A stretch of DNA of 64,000 nucleotides. Source: Alteromonas genovensis (GTDB lineage: Bacteria; Pseudomonadota; Gammaproteobacteria; Enterobacterales; Alteromonadaceae). This document shows, one piece after another, positions 18,425 to 26,690 of the stretch (position 1 is its first letter; each line of letters opens with the position of its first letter). The stretch spans positions 62,001-126,000 of the forward strand of contig NZ_JAAAWO010000009.1 of NCBI RefSeq assembly GCF_010500895.1, written 5' to 3'. The position numbers and the translations under genes are program-made. Below the pieces are notes generated by a model. The model searched no databases. It had not been told where the DNA came from and saw only the letters and a program-made list of their open reading frames with translations.

Positions 18425-19780
18425 CTACCGGGGAAAGGATAAAGTCACCTTTAACCCTTTATCACTTTGAGGTTCAGCACAGATAACTCCGTTATGTAAC
18501 TCTACAGCGGCCTTAGCAATAGAGAGCCCAAGCCCAACTCCGCCAGACTCACGCTCTCGAGCCAGAGATGCTCGATAGAACGGAGAGAATATTTGTTCGC
18601 ACTCTTTTTGTGACAAACCATCACCATCATCTGAAATAGAGATATGCCACTGTGTATCGTCATGCTCAAAAGCAACCGAGGTAAGCGCTTTACTGTGGCG
18701 AATAGCATTTCTTAGCACGTTTTCCACCGCCCTACAGAGCATGTTGCTATCAACCTCAACGGTTATTTGTGGTACTTCAGCAATACGCAGCTGCTTATTT
18801 TTATTCTGTGCCTCAAAGTTAGCGTCAGTAAATACATCGTTGAGCACTTCGGCTAGGGGCTGCTTGGTAAGCGACACATGACCAGCCTCAACACGACTTA
18901 GCGTAAGTAGCTGTGCCACCAAGGCTTCCATGCGTTCAGCTTCTCGCTCAACTCGGCTTAATGTGTCAGGGTCTACGTTTTGTTGATACGCCAGTCCTAA
19001 TGCCATTTGTAGCCTAGCCAGTGGCGACCTCAACTCATGAGATACATCAGCTAAGAGGCGCTTCTGTGAGCCCCACATGGCTTGCAATCGTGCGGCCATT
19101 GTATTGAAGTCTCGGGCTAGCTCACCTAATTCATCATGGCGATTCGATGCAGAGCCAACTCGCGTGTCCCACTGCCCGCTGGCAAGTTTTTTGGCAGAAC
19201 TTTGTATATCAAGAATAGGTGAAGTTAACGAGCGTGCAAACAACCAACTGAGTATGGTTGTGGTCAGTATGGCGATAGAGAACAGTAGTAAAAACGATGG
19301 CTTGTTTTCTTCACTGCGATCTAACTTTGCTGAAAACAGCGCATAACGTTCCCCACCATAATTGAAAAACAGAGGTCCAGAAAATTTAACCGCCCCGCGT
19401 TTAATCGCAATGACAGACTCCTGTCCTACTAAGTTTTGCAGCGCCCGAACATCAACATCTCGAAGGGGCGGACCGGAAGGCACAATGACTTGTTTGCTGT
19501 TGGTATTCACAGCGATTAAACGCCACCGTCTTTCTCGCTCGAAGCGGTTAAGCAGTTTAACAAGAGGCACTTGCTGTGCATTGTTACGCTGAATTCGCGA
19601 GACAGACACGGACAATGCGCGCACATCTTGAGGTTTAATATCAACAACTTCTAATTCTTCGAAGAAAAAACGTGTCCCCACAACGGCTAGCGCAGCTGTT
19701 ACAAGAAATGTAGCCCAAAACCACAAAAAAATGCGCCCCATAATTTTGCGTGTTGGATTTAACTTTTTAAACATCTGCAT
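18425..19780 (-). CDS. cpxA: Envelope-stress sensor histidine kinase CpxA
   Basis: A 451-residue inner-membrane kinase of the Cpx envelope-stress system. Transmembrane helices at about 15-37 and 163-182 flank a periplasmic sensor domain, followed by HAMP (about 184-235), HisKA with the phospho-acceptor His248 in LLADVSHELRSPLARLQ, and HATPase_c with N-box RAVENVLRNAIRHS, DDGDGLS and GGVGLGLSIAK. It overlaps the cpxR stop by one base, so the two are translationally coupled in a cpxRA operon. An ATG two codons downstream is an alternative start. Confidence 0.93.
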   Translation of the reverse strand: MQMFKKLNPTRKIMGRIFLWFWATFLVTAALAVVGTRFFFEELEVVDIKPQDVRALSVSVSRIQRNNAQQVPLVKLLNRFERERRWRLIAVNTNSKQVIVPSGPPLRDVDVRALQNLVGQESVIAIKRGAVKFSGPLFFNYGGERYALFSAKLDRSEENKPSFLLLFSIAILTTTILSWLFARSLTSPILDIQSSAKKLASGQWDTRVGSASNRHDELGELARDFNTMAARLQAMWGSQKRLLADVSHELRSPLARLQMALGLAYQQNVDPDTLSRVEREAERMEALVAQLLTLSRVEAGHVSLTKQPLAEVLNDVFTDANFEAQNKNKQLRIAEVPQITVEVDSNMLCRAVENVLRNAIRHSKALTSVAFEHDDTQWHISISDDGDGLSQKECEQIFSPFYRASLARERESGGVGLGLSIAKAAVELHNGVICAEPQSDKGLKVTLSFPR

Positions 19781-20487
19781 TACTCCGGCAGCAGCATATA
19801 GCCCACACCGCGCAGGGTTTTTATCTTATCGCCGGGCGCCACTGCAGATATTTTCTTGCGTAAATTGCTCACGTGCATATCGATGCTTCTATCAAATGCT
19901 TGTAAGGGCTTGCCCAATACTTTTAAGCTAATTTGCTCTTTTGTCACTCGTTGTGCGGCATTGAGCATTAGAAGCCTGAGCACCATAAACTCTGTGGTTG
20001 TCAGCTCTAGCGCTATATCGTTCACCTTGACCTGCTGACTACTAGGACTAAGGAAAATACCATTAATAAGAAGGTCTTGCTCTGTGCCGCCGCCAGCGGC
20101 AGTTAGTGTATAGCGCCGCACTATGGCTTTAATTCGCGCTACTAGCTCTCTATGATTAAAGGGCTTTGGCAAATAATCATCGGCTCCCAATTCAAGGCCT
20201 AAGATCCTGTCGTAGTCATCACCGCGAGCCGTCAACATAAGCACTGGTGTAGTATGGCTAGCGCGAAGTTTTTGGAGCACCTCGAAACCGTCCATTTTTG
20301 GCATCATGACGTCGAGAAGAATAAGGTCGTAATGATGGCCGGATATTGCTTCAGACAATCCGGCTTCACCGTCGTTTTTCACGTTAACGCTATACCCCAT
20401 ACCAGAGAGGTAAGTCGACAACATATCGGTTAGTTCAATATCATCATCGATGACTAATACAGACTGTAGATGGAACTCCTTGCTCAT
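19780..20487 (-). CDS. cpxR: Envelope-stress response regulator CpxR
   Basis: A 235-residue OmpR/PhoB-type regulator. Receiver domain: acidic triad in VIDDDIEL, phospho-acceptor Asp59 in LILLDVMMPKMDGFEVL, ADDYLPKPFNHRELVARIKAI. The C-terminal winged helix ends RSIDMHVSNLRKKI...IKTLRGVGYMLL. It matches E. coli CpxR over the full length. It is divergent from the CpxP-like gene, with a Cpx box in between, so autoregulation is likely. Confidence 0.95.
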   Translation of the reverse strand: MSKEFHLQSVLVIDDDIELTDMLSTYLSGMGYSVNVKNDGEAGLSEAISGHHYDLILLDVMMPKMDGFEVLQKLRASHTTPVLMLTARGDDYDRILGLELGADDYLPKPFNHRELVARIKAIVRRYTLTAAGGGTEQDLLINGIFLSPSSQQVKVNDIALELTTTEFMVLRLLMLNAAQRVTKEQISLKVLGKPLQAFDRSIDMHVSNLRKKISAVAPGDKIKTLRGVGYMLLPE

Positions 20488-20584
20488 GAAAACACACTCG
20501 CCTTTTATGATTTATTCCCATACCCGCTGTGCCCATTGATTGAAACTGTACGCTGCTAAGCAATGCTTTTACTGGGCTGCACAA

Positions 20585-20617
20585 CTTCTATATGACTTCT
20601 ATATCGCTACTATATCG
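20585..20617. repeat. 11-bp minisatellite, three units
   Basis: Units CTTCTATATGA, CTTCTATATCG and CTACTATATCG begin at 20585, 20596 and 20607, in the cpxR/cpxP-like intergenic region. Confidence 0.65.
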
Positions 20618-20651
20618 CTTCCACTCCTTCCAGTCTTGATATCGTATCGCC

Positions 20652-20667
20652 TTTACACAAGCTTTAC
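20652..20667 (-). promoter_or_regulatory. CpxR-binding box
   Basis: On the minus strand two GTAAA half-sites (20667-20663 and 20656-20652) lie in direct repeat with six bases between them, close to the GTAAA-N5-GTAAA Cpx consensus (N4-8 is tolerated). It is 67 bases before the cpxP-like ATG and 165 bases before cpxR. Confidence 0.65.
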
Positions 20668-20733
20668 AGTTTGCTGACTGTATAGCTGGACGATTGGTAC
20701 TAATCTATCAGTGTCAAATAAAAGGAGACGAAA

Positions 20734-21606
20734 ATGAAACGATTACTTATTAAACGATTACTAATTACTAGCGCAATTGTAGCGACCGTAGGTATCAGTG
20801 GTTTTGCTTATGCCAAGCATCACGACACAGAAATGCGTCACCAGCAATCAGCAAAGTTTTCAGTTAAACAGATGGTTAAGCAGCTTCGCGGCCTTTCCCT
20901 TAGTGAAGCACAAAAAAGTGAAATTAAAGCGTTAGTCACTCAATTTAAAGAAGCCAACTCTAATGGAACCGATGGCCATTCAAAACAAGAGCGCAGGAAT
21001 GCTGACTCAACGCCAAGATTAGATTTAGCCACGGCGACGGACGCTGAAATTACTGAGATGGTGGCACAGCGTGTTGCACAGCAATCGTCAAAGCAGCTTG
21101 AATTTGCAACATTACGCCATGATATTTTTGCCGTGTTAACCACAGAGCAGCAAGCAGAACTCGATGAGCGCCACTCTAAGTTTGAAGAGAAGCGTGAACG
21201 TAAACACGAACGCAGAGAGCAGGCTGTGCAGTCGCACAAAGATAGCAGAGGCGACAAACAGCAGCGCGGCCAAAGAGAGATGAAACAGTTTGCTGGCCTG
21301 TTTTTGTCTGATGAACAAAAGGCCGAAATTGCCCAATTGATTGATTCACAGAAAGAGAGTGCAGAGTCACATCGCGAAACAGTGAAAACATTCAAACAGG
21401 CACAGCGCGACTTAGTGAGAAGTGATGCGTTCTCTGAAGATGCTTTTATTGCCCTTAGCGCGAAATATGAAGACGACCTTATCGCTGCGGGCGTTGAAAA
21501 GGTTAAATTCAGAAGCACATTAATGGCCGTGCTTACCGACGAGCAACAAGTAGAGCTTAAAAGCAGGAAGAGAGAAATGCGAGGTTTGATGGATCTAATT
21601 AAGTAG
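20734..21606 (+). CDS. cpxP: CpxP/Spy-like periplasmic protein with two LTxxQ domains
   Basis: CpxP is a periplasmic chaperone-like inhibitor of CpxA and a Cpx target. This protein has 290 residues against about 165 in E. coli and carries the fold twice. Repeat 1 (about 45-140) has LRGLSLSEAQKSEIKAL and VLTTEQQAEL. Repeat 2 (about 180-285) has FAGLFLSDEQKAEIAQLI and VLTDEQQVEL. A highly charged linker (KRERKHERREQ) joins them. A signal peptide ends at about FAYAKH, and its first residues contain a 15-base duplication giving KRLLI twice. AAAGGAGA precedes the ATG. A Cpx box and divergence from cpxRA place it in the Cpx regulon. A fused pseudo-dimer is my inference, since CpxP and Spy act as dimers. 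Confidence 0.85.
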   Translation: MKRLLIKRLLITSAIVATVGISGFAYAKHHDTEMRHQQSAKFSVKQMVKQLRGLSLSEAQKSEIKALVTQFKEANSNGTDGHSKQERRNADSTPRLDLATATDAEITEMVAQRVAQQSSKQLEFATLRHDIFAVLTTEQQAELDERHSKFEEKRERKHERREQAVQSHKDSRGDKQQRGQREMKQFAGLFLSDEQKAEIAQLIDSQKESAESHRETVKTFKQAQRDLVRSDAFSEDAFIALSAKYEDDLIAAGVEKVKFRSTLMAVLTDEQQVELKSRKREMRGLMDLIK

Positions 21607-21647
21607 AGCTCTTATCTCAATAGCCCTCAACCTTTCGTTCATTCATA

Positions 21648-21676
21648 GCCGAGACATTGCTCTCGGCTTTTTGTTT
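21648..21676 (+). terminator. Terminator of the cpxP-like gene
   Basis: GCCGAGA (21648-21654) and TCTCGGC (21661-21667) with a six-base loop, followed by TTTTTGTTTT. Confidence 0.88.
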
Positions 21677-21733
21677 TAGCATATGTTGTTCTAAGCAGTG
21701 GGCCAATGATACTAGGTCACTTCGACTCAATGT

Positions 21734-22144
21734 TTAAAAGTGGGGCTTTACTGGCTTATATTCTGGCGACAAAAATAGCGGTGACGTCACAACTAAATCA
21801 GCGGTTGCCGGTGTGCACGCCACAGGTACGTTCCATACAGAACACAGGCGCAGCAGCGCTTTAACATCAGGGTCATGAGGAGCGGCATTTAACGGGTCCC
21901 AGAAAAAGAATAAGGCATCTAGCTTATTTTCAGCAATCAGTGCCCCAATTTGCTGATCACCACCTAACGGTCCGCTTTTAAAGCGCTGTACCGGAAGTCC
22001 AATTTCATCAGCCACCAGCCCACCTGTTGTTCCAGTGGCGACAAGATTGCATTGTTCTAATATTTTTTTATGCTGATTAGCCCATGCTAATAACTCAGGT
22101 TTTTTATGATCGTGGGCAACTAGGGCCAAAGTAAGCTTGTTCAT
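21734..22144 (-). CDS. mgsA: Methylglyoxal synthase
   Basis: Converts dihydroxyacetone phosphate to methylglyoxal plus phosphate, a bypass that relieves sugar-phosphate stress. The protein of about 136 residues has [37 protein letters not shown] and [22 protein letters not shown] with the catalytic Asp residues, plus [13 protein letters not shown]. The start at 22144 ([14 protein letters not shown] upstream) is preferred over the 22210 start, whose extension does not match the family and spans a minisatellite. Confidence 0.95.
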   Translation of the reverse strand: MNKLTLALVAHDHKKPELLAWANQHKKILEQCNLVATGTTGGLVADEIGLPVQRFKSGPLGGDQQIGALIAENKLDALFFFWDPLNAAPHDPDVKALLRLCSVWNVPVACTPATADLVVTSPLFLSPEYKPVKPHF

Positions 22145-22183
22145 TGCTGAATCTGCCTTTTTATGTGTAAACCGATAAATACG

Positions 22184-22222
22184 ATTATGACAACCAATTA
22201 TAATAACCAATTATGACAACAG
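22184..22222. repeat. 13-bp minisatellite, three units
   Basis: ATTATGACAACCA, ATTATAATAACCA and ATTATGACAACAG begin at 22184, 22197 and 22210, upstream of mgsA. Confidence 0.75.
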
Positions 22223-22390
22223 GGAAAGTGTACAGCGTCTTACGCTGTTTACATAGCCATCCTCGCCAAAACGGCATGTATAAATATTCAATCTCAGCGA
22301 AGTCCGTGTCAAATTTATGTAATAGATACTAATGTACTATATTAGTTAACGAATATATCACAGCAAAAAACGATAACGACAACTCAATTT

Positions 22391-22425
22391 AAAATATTTA
22401 TACATTAATATTGCATATAAATTCA
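22391..22425. promoter_or_regulatory. Tandem ArgR operator (ARG boxes) of the arg operon
   Basis: TGCATATAAATTCA (22412-22425) matches the ARG box TGAAT-N4-ATTCA palindrome well. Exactly 21 bases upstream, AAAATATTTATACA (22391-22404) is a weaker second box. Two boxes one turn-set apart are how hexameric ArgR binds in E. coli. Box 2 covers the -35/spacer of the promoter, so arginine-dependent repression is expected. Confidence 0.7.
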
Positions 22426-22438
22426 AAATTGGTAGACT
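22411..22438 (+). promoter_or_regulatory. Promoter of the arg leader and operon
   Basis: TTGCAT (22411-22416) and TAGACT (22433-22438) with a 16-base spacer. It overlaps ARG box 2. The expected transcript start near 22445 gives a leader of about 275 bases before argC. Confidence 0.55.
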
Positions 22439-22494
22439 TATCCACGGTCAAAACAGTCATCTATTGTGAGGATGACACGATACAGGAACGCATA

Positions 22495-22617
22495 ATGACA
22501 ACATCGATTTACGCTGCTGAATTTAATAGCAACGTAACCATGTTTACCACTCCCCTGGCTAGCTACACTTTGCATAGTGTGCGACGACGCTCGCGTTCAT
22601 CTATGCTGTTGCAGTAG
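22495..22617 (+). CDS. Candidate arginine leader peptide (40 aa)
   Basis: An ATG ORF of 40 codons with AGGAA (22484-22488) six bases before the start. Near its 3' end, codons 30-34 are CGA CGA CGC TCG CGT (Arg-Arg-Arg-Ser-Arg), and six codons later comes TAG. The terminator-like hairpin starts two bases after that stop. No protein family is recognisable, and the hydroxyl-rich N-terminal part looks unconstrained. Clustered codons for the pathway end product just before a rho-independent hairpin is the hallmark of ribosome-mediated attenuation. Which ribosome position favours antitermination is not resolved. Confidence 0.6.
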   Translation: MTTSIYAAEFNSNVTMFTTPLASYTLHSVRRRSRSSMLLQ

Positions 22618-22619
22618 CA

Positions 22620-22697
22620 CACTTTTTACCTTTGTAATGTGGTAGCGGTTAGGCAATAGAGTCCAATCAGTTTACAAAGGTAAAAAGTGATTTTTTT
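22620..22697 (+). terminator. Attenuator-type terminator upstream of argC
   Basis: A perfect 18-base inverted repeat, CACTTTTTACCTTTGTAA (22620-22637) and its complement (22672-22689), encloses a 34-base loop that may hold a smaller hairpin (GGTT-A-GG with CC-AATC, 22647-22668), and is followed by ATTTTTTT. It lies between the Arg-rich leader ORF and argC, 24 bases before the argC start. Possible competing pairings: CACA/TGTG (22618-22621 with 22638-22641), TTAC/GTAA (22626-22629 with 22634-22637) and GTTGC/GCAAT (22608-22612 with 22653-22657). These would use up the terminator's 5' arm. Confidence 0.75.
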
Positions 22698-22721
22698 CTC
22701 TTTATTCAAAATAGACTTATT

Positions 22722-23735
22722 ATGTATAACGTATCAATTATTGGTGCCAGTGGTTACACAGGGGCACAGCTTGTAGAGTTAGTACAACAGCATCCTGAAT
22801 TGACGCTGTCTGGAACCTATGTGTCGTCGAACAGCGCCGATGCCAATAAACCCATTGGCGAGCTACACGGAAAGTTAGCCCACGTTGATGCAACACTTAT
22901 CCCCATTAGCGACAGTATTTTAGAGTCGTTAGCGCATGACGTTGACTTTATATTCTTAGCAACGCCTCATGAAGCAAGCCACGACTGGATGCCATTGCTT
23001 ACCTCAGGCTCAGCAAAAGTACTCGATCTCTCTGGCGCATTTAGACTAAAAGACACTGAGGTATTCGAGGCCTTTTATGGTTTTTCTCACAAGCAGCAAG
23101 CAAGTTTAGACAATGCGGTTTATGGACTGGCTGAATGGTATTCCTCGTCTATTGAGCAAGCCAAAATTATTGCTGTACCGGGCTGCTACCCCACCGCCAG
23201 CCTAAGTGCACTTAAGCCGCTGGGTGAAAACAATTTGTTAGATAGCGCTGTTCGTCCCGTCATTAATGCAGTGTCCGGAGTCTCTGGGGCCGGTAGAAAA
23301 GCAAGCCTTACCACCAGCTTTTTCGAAGTTAGCCTGCATGCCTATGGTGTTTTAGGCCATCGCCATACGCCGGAAATTGAGGCATACCTCGGCACCCCCG
23401 TTATCTTCACGCCTCATCTAGGTAATTTTAAACGCGGGATATTAGCTACGGTAACGGTGAAATTAAAATCAGGTGTCACTCAAGAGCAACTTGATGAAGC
23501 CTATAAAGCTGCCTATGCTGATAAGTCTATTGTTCGTTTGCGCAGCAGCTTCCCTAAAATAGATGATGTAGCACACACGCCATTTGTTGACCTTTACTGG
23601 AAGCTTGATGAGTCATCAGGTTATGCCGTTGTCACATCAGCAATTGATAACGTTATGAAAGGCGCAGCATCGCAGGCCATTCAATGCGTAAACATTATGA
23701 CTAAACAGCCAATAGAAACAGGGTTAGTACTATGA
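22722..23735 (+). CDS. argC: N-acetyl-gamma-glutamyl-phosphate reductase
   Basis: Third step of arginine synthesis: NADPH-dependent reduction of N-acetylglutamyl phosphate to the semialdehyde. The 337-residue protein has the Rossmann motif [15 protein letters not shown] at the N-terminus, FLATPHEAS, the catalytic Cys155 in VPGCYPTAS, and the late histidine motif GHRHTPEIE. First structural gene of argCBFGHA; its stop overlaps the argB ATG (ATGA). Its own ribosome site is weak, and it lies directly behind the attenuator hairpin. Confidence 0.97.
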   Translation: MYNVSIIGASGYTGAQLVELVQQHPELTLSGTYVSSNSADANKPIGELHGKLAHVDATLIPISDSILESLAHDVDFIFLATPHEASHDWMPLLTSGSAKVLDLSGAFRLKDTEVFEAFYGFSHKQQASLDNAVYGLAEWYSSSIEQAKIIAVPGCYPTASLSALKPLGENNLLDSAVRPVINAVSGVSGAGRKASLTTSFFEVSLHAYGVLGHRHTPEIEAYLGTPVIFTPHLGNFKRGILATVTVKLKSGVTQEQLDEAYKAAYADKSIVRLRSSFPKIDDVAHTPFVDLYWKLDESSGYAVVTSAIDNVMKGAASQAIQCVNIMTKQPIETGLVL

Positions 23736-24538
23736 GCCGTTCCCCCATTGTCATAAAGGTAGGTGGCGCGTTACTCGATGACGCCGCTGCGATGACCCGG
23801 TTATTTTTAAGCGTTAAAGAAGTACAAAAAAGCCGTCCTGTTGCGGTTGTGCATGGCGGTGGGCCACTGGTGGAAACCTTAATGGCTAGCTTAGGACTTA
23901 AGAGTACTAAGATAGATGGGCTAAGGGTAACCCCAGATGAACATATGCCTTACATTTGTGGCGCATTAGCTGGCTCGGCAAACAAGCAGCTTTGTGCTGC
24001 GGCAATAGCGTCAGGATTAACGCCCGTGGGCTTATCATTACTTGATGGAAACATGGTAGTTTGTGAACCACTGGCAGACAAATACGGTGCCGTTGGTACG
24101 CCTGCCACTGCCGACGCTAGCTTTTTAAAAAGCGTATTAGCCCAGTCTGTGCTGCCGGTTATCAGCTCTATTGGCTCAAGCGCACAAGGCAGATTACTCA
24201 ATATCAACGCCGACCAGGCAGCAACGGTAATTGCTGAATTACTCGATGCAGAACTGTTGCTGCTTTCCAACGTTGACGGCGTGCTCGATGGTAACAAAGC
24301 GCTTATTGGCGAGTTAGACGCAACGCGTATAGAAGAATACTCTGCTGCGGGCGTTATTGTTGATGGCATGAAGGTAAAGGTCGACGCAGCCCTTCAGTCA
24401 GCAAACACCCTATCGCGTGCGGTCTACATTGCCAGCTGGACCGCAGACATCACTGACATACTTAATAAAAACACGGGTACACAAATTATACCCTGCGAGA
24501 CCTCGTCACTAAATGGCGTCTTGGGAGACAACGAATGA
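23732..24538 (+). CDS. argB: Acetylglutamate kinase
   Basis: Second step of arginine synthesis: phosphorylates N-acetylglutamate. The 268-residue amino-acid-kinase fold protein shows [46 protein letters not shown] and a nucleotide-site Lys in [10 protein letters not shown]. The length matches the short, non-hexameric type without the N-terminal kinked helix, which in general is not arginine-inhibited. It overlaps argC and argF by four bases on each side. Confidence 0.96.
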   Translation: MSRSPIVIKVGGALLDDAAAMTRLFLSVKEVQKSRPVAVVHGGGPLVETLMASLGLKSTKIDGLRVTPDEHMPYICGALAGSANKQLCAAAIASGLTPVGLSLLDGNMVVCEPLADKYGAVGTPATADASFLKSVLAQSVLPVISSIGSSAQGRLLNINADQAATVIAELLDAELLLLSNVDGVLDGNKALIGELDATRIEEYSAAGVIVDGMKVKVDAALQSANTLSRAVYIASWTADITDILNKNTGTQIIPCETSSLNGVLGDNE

Positions 24539-25446
24539 AACAGGATTTATTAACTTTTGCCAACTGGACCCCAGAGGCAATGGAATCATTACTTAAACTT
24601 GCGGTTGAAATAAAGCAAGCACCGGCAAGCTATAGCAATGTGCTAAAAGGAAAGTCGATTGTTGCGCTATTTGAAAAACCGTCTCTGCGCACCCGAGTGA
24701 GCTTTGATATTGGTATAAACAAGCTTGGCGGCCACATGGTGTATCTTGATGTGCAATCGGGCAAGCTGGCAGGTCGTGAAGACTCGGTAGATACCGCTGC
24801 CAATCTTTCATGCTGGGCGGATGCCATTGTTGCTCGCGTATTTTCTCACTCGACATTAGAGACCTATGCTGAAGCGGCGAATGTACCTGTGATTAACGCA
24901 TTGTGCGATAAATACCACCCCTGCCAAGGCTTAGCCGACTACCTCACCATGTTCGAGCGTTTTGGTAAAACGACGGGTTTGACCATGACCTATATCGGCG
25001 ATGGCAACAACGTAACCCATTCGCTATTGATTGTTGGCGCCCTGTTAGGTTGCAACCAAGTTGTGATTACTCCGAAAGGTCACGAAGCAGATGCCAGCAT
25101 TGTCGCTCATGCAAAAGCGTTAGCTGAGAAGACCGGCGCAACAATTGTTGAAAGCAACGAGTTAGAAGCCGCAAATGGTACCGATGTCATCTACACCGAC
25201 ACATGGCTTTCTATGGGTGATGACACTCCCCTTGAAACCATTAAAGCAACGTTTATGCCGTATCAAGTGAACGAAGCGCTTATGGAGGCATCAGGTGCTA
25301 GCTGCGTAATGCACTGCCAGCCGGCCCATCGTGACTTAGAAATTACTGGCTCACTGATTGATAGTGACAAGTCGCTATTAATGCAGCAAGCCGAAAACAG
25401 AATGCATGGCCAAAACGCCATCCTTACTCAATTACTCAGTGCCTAA
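24535..25446 (+). CDS. argF: Ornithine carbamoyltransferase
   Basis: Makes citrulline from ornithine and carbamoyl phosphate. The 303-residue protein shows the carbamoyl-phosphate loop [36 protein letters not shown], and DTWLSMGDD for ornithine binding. The HCLP motif of many OTCases reads HCQPAHRD here; I take this as a clade variant, since the rest of the site is intact. ATGA overlap with argB. Confidence 0.95.
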   Translation: MKQDLLTFANWTPEAMESLLKLAVEIKQAPASYSNVLKGKSIVALFEKPSLRTRVSFDIGINKLGGHMVYLDVQSGKLAGREDSVDTAANLSCWADAIVARVFSHSTLETYAEAANVPVINALCDKYHPCQGLADYLTMFERFGKTTGLTMTYIGDGNNVTHSLLIVGALLGCNQVVITPKGHEADASIVAHAKALAEKTGATIVESNELEAANGTDVIYTDTWLSMGDDTPLETIKATFMPYQVNEALMEASGASCVMHCQPAHRDLEITGSLIDSDKSLLMQQAENRMHGQNAILTQLLSA

Positions 25447-25460
25447 GAGGAACTACTTAG

Positions 25461-26666
25461 ATGCAAAACGTTAAAAAAATCGTGTTGGCCTACTCCGGCG
25501 GACTTGATACCTCAGCTATCATTCCATGGCTTAAAGAAAACTATGACTGTGAAGTAGTGGCGTTTGCCGCTGATGTAGGTCAAGGCGATGAAGAACTTGA
25601 AGGCCTTCATGAAAAAGCGATCGCTTCAGGTGCTAGCGAGTGCCACATCATCGATTTGAAAGAAGAGTTTGTTAACGACTACATCTTTCCAACAATTACC
25701 ACAGGCGCTGTATATGAAGGCGAGTATCTATTAGGTACTTCAATGGCCCGCCCTGTTATCGCTAAAGCGCAGGTAGAAGTGGCAAGAAAAGTAGGTGCTG
25801 ATGCACTGTGTCACGGCTGTACCGGTAAAGGTAATGACCAAGTGCGCTTTGAAAGTACCTTTGCTGCACTAGCACCAGATTTAACGGTTATCGCACCATG
25901 GCGTGAGTGGGATATGGTAAGCCGTGAAGACCTATTGGCCTATTTGGCCGAGCGCAACATTGCCACTACCGCCTCAGCAACAAAGATATACAGCCGTGAC
26001 GCCAATGCATGGCATATTTCTCACGAAGGCGGTGAGCTTGAAGATCCATGGCAAGAGCCGACGAAAGAAGTCTGGACCATGACGGTAGACCCAGAAGATG
26101 CGCCAAACACACCGGAGCGCGTAAATTTGTCATTTAACGAAGGTAGACTGACTCACATTGACGGCGAAGCATTATCGCCATATCAAGCGTTAGTGAAGCT
26201 AAACACAGTTGCGGCGGCACACGGCGTGGGTCGTATCGATATTGTTGAAAACCGTTTAGTGGGCATGAAGTCTCGTGGCTGCTATGAAACTCCTGGCGGC
26301 ACAGTACTGCTAAAAGCATACAAAGCACTTGAGACCATGGTACTTGATAAAGCAGCGCTTAAATACCGTGAGCAGATTGGCTTAGAGTTTTCCCATGTTA
26401 TGTATGACGGACGTTGGTTTACTGCGCTAAACGATTCACTGCTTGCTGGTGCGGCATCCTTCGCGAAAAAAGTGACGGGTGATATCGTGGTTAAACTTTA
26501 TAAAGGTCAGGCAACAGTAACCCAGCGTCGCTCGCCTAACAGCTTGTATTCTGAAGACTTCGCCACGTTTGGCGCCGATGATGTATACGATCAAAAACAC
26601 GCTGAAGGATTTATCCGTTTATTCAGCCTGTCTAGTCGTATTGAAGCATTAAAAAACCAAGGCTAA
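25461..26666 (+). CDS. argG: Argininosuccinate synthase
   Basis: ATP-dependent condensation of citrulline and aspartate. 401 residues with the PP-loop [15 protein letters not shown] at the N-terminus, [15 protein letters not shown] and [20 protein letters not shown]. It belongs to the shorter bacterial type, not the 447-residue E. coli type. Fourteen bases follow argF; AGAGGAA lies before the start. Confidence 0.97.
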   Translation: MQNVKKIVLAYSGGLDTSAIIPWLKENYDCEVVAFAADVGQGDEELEGLHEKAIASGASECHIIDLKEEFVNDYIFPTITTGAVYEGEYLLGTSMARPVIAKAQVEVARKVGADALCHGCTGKGNDQVRFESTFAALAPDLTVIAPWREWDMVSREDLLAYLAERNIATTASATKIYSRDANAWHISHEGGELEDPWQEPTKEVWTMTVDPEDAPNTPERVNLSFNEGRLTHIDGEALSPYQALVKLNTVAAAHGVGRIDIVENRLVGMKSRGCYETPGGTVLLKAYKALETMVLDKAALKYREQIGLEFSHVMYDGRWFTALNDSLLAGAASFAKKVTGDIVVKLYKGQATVTQRRSPNSLYSEDFATFGADDVYDQKHAEGFIRLFSLSSRIEALKNQG

Positions 26667-26690
26667 TCACAAAGGTTAAAGGAGTATCAC

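Noticed and set aside
25312..25330. HCLP to HCQP change in ArgF as a sign of altered substrate, e.g. acetylornithine
   Set aside because: All other carbamoyl-phosphate and ornithine-binding motifs are standard, and a separate argA and argC point to normal ornithine use; most likely a clade variant.
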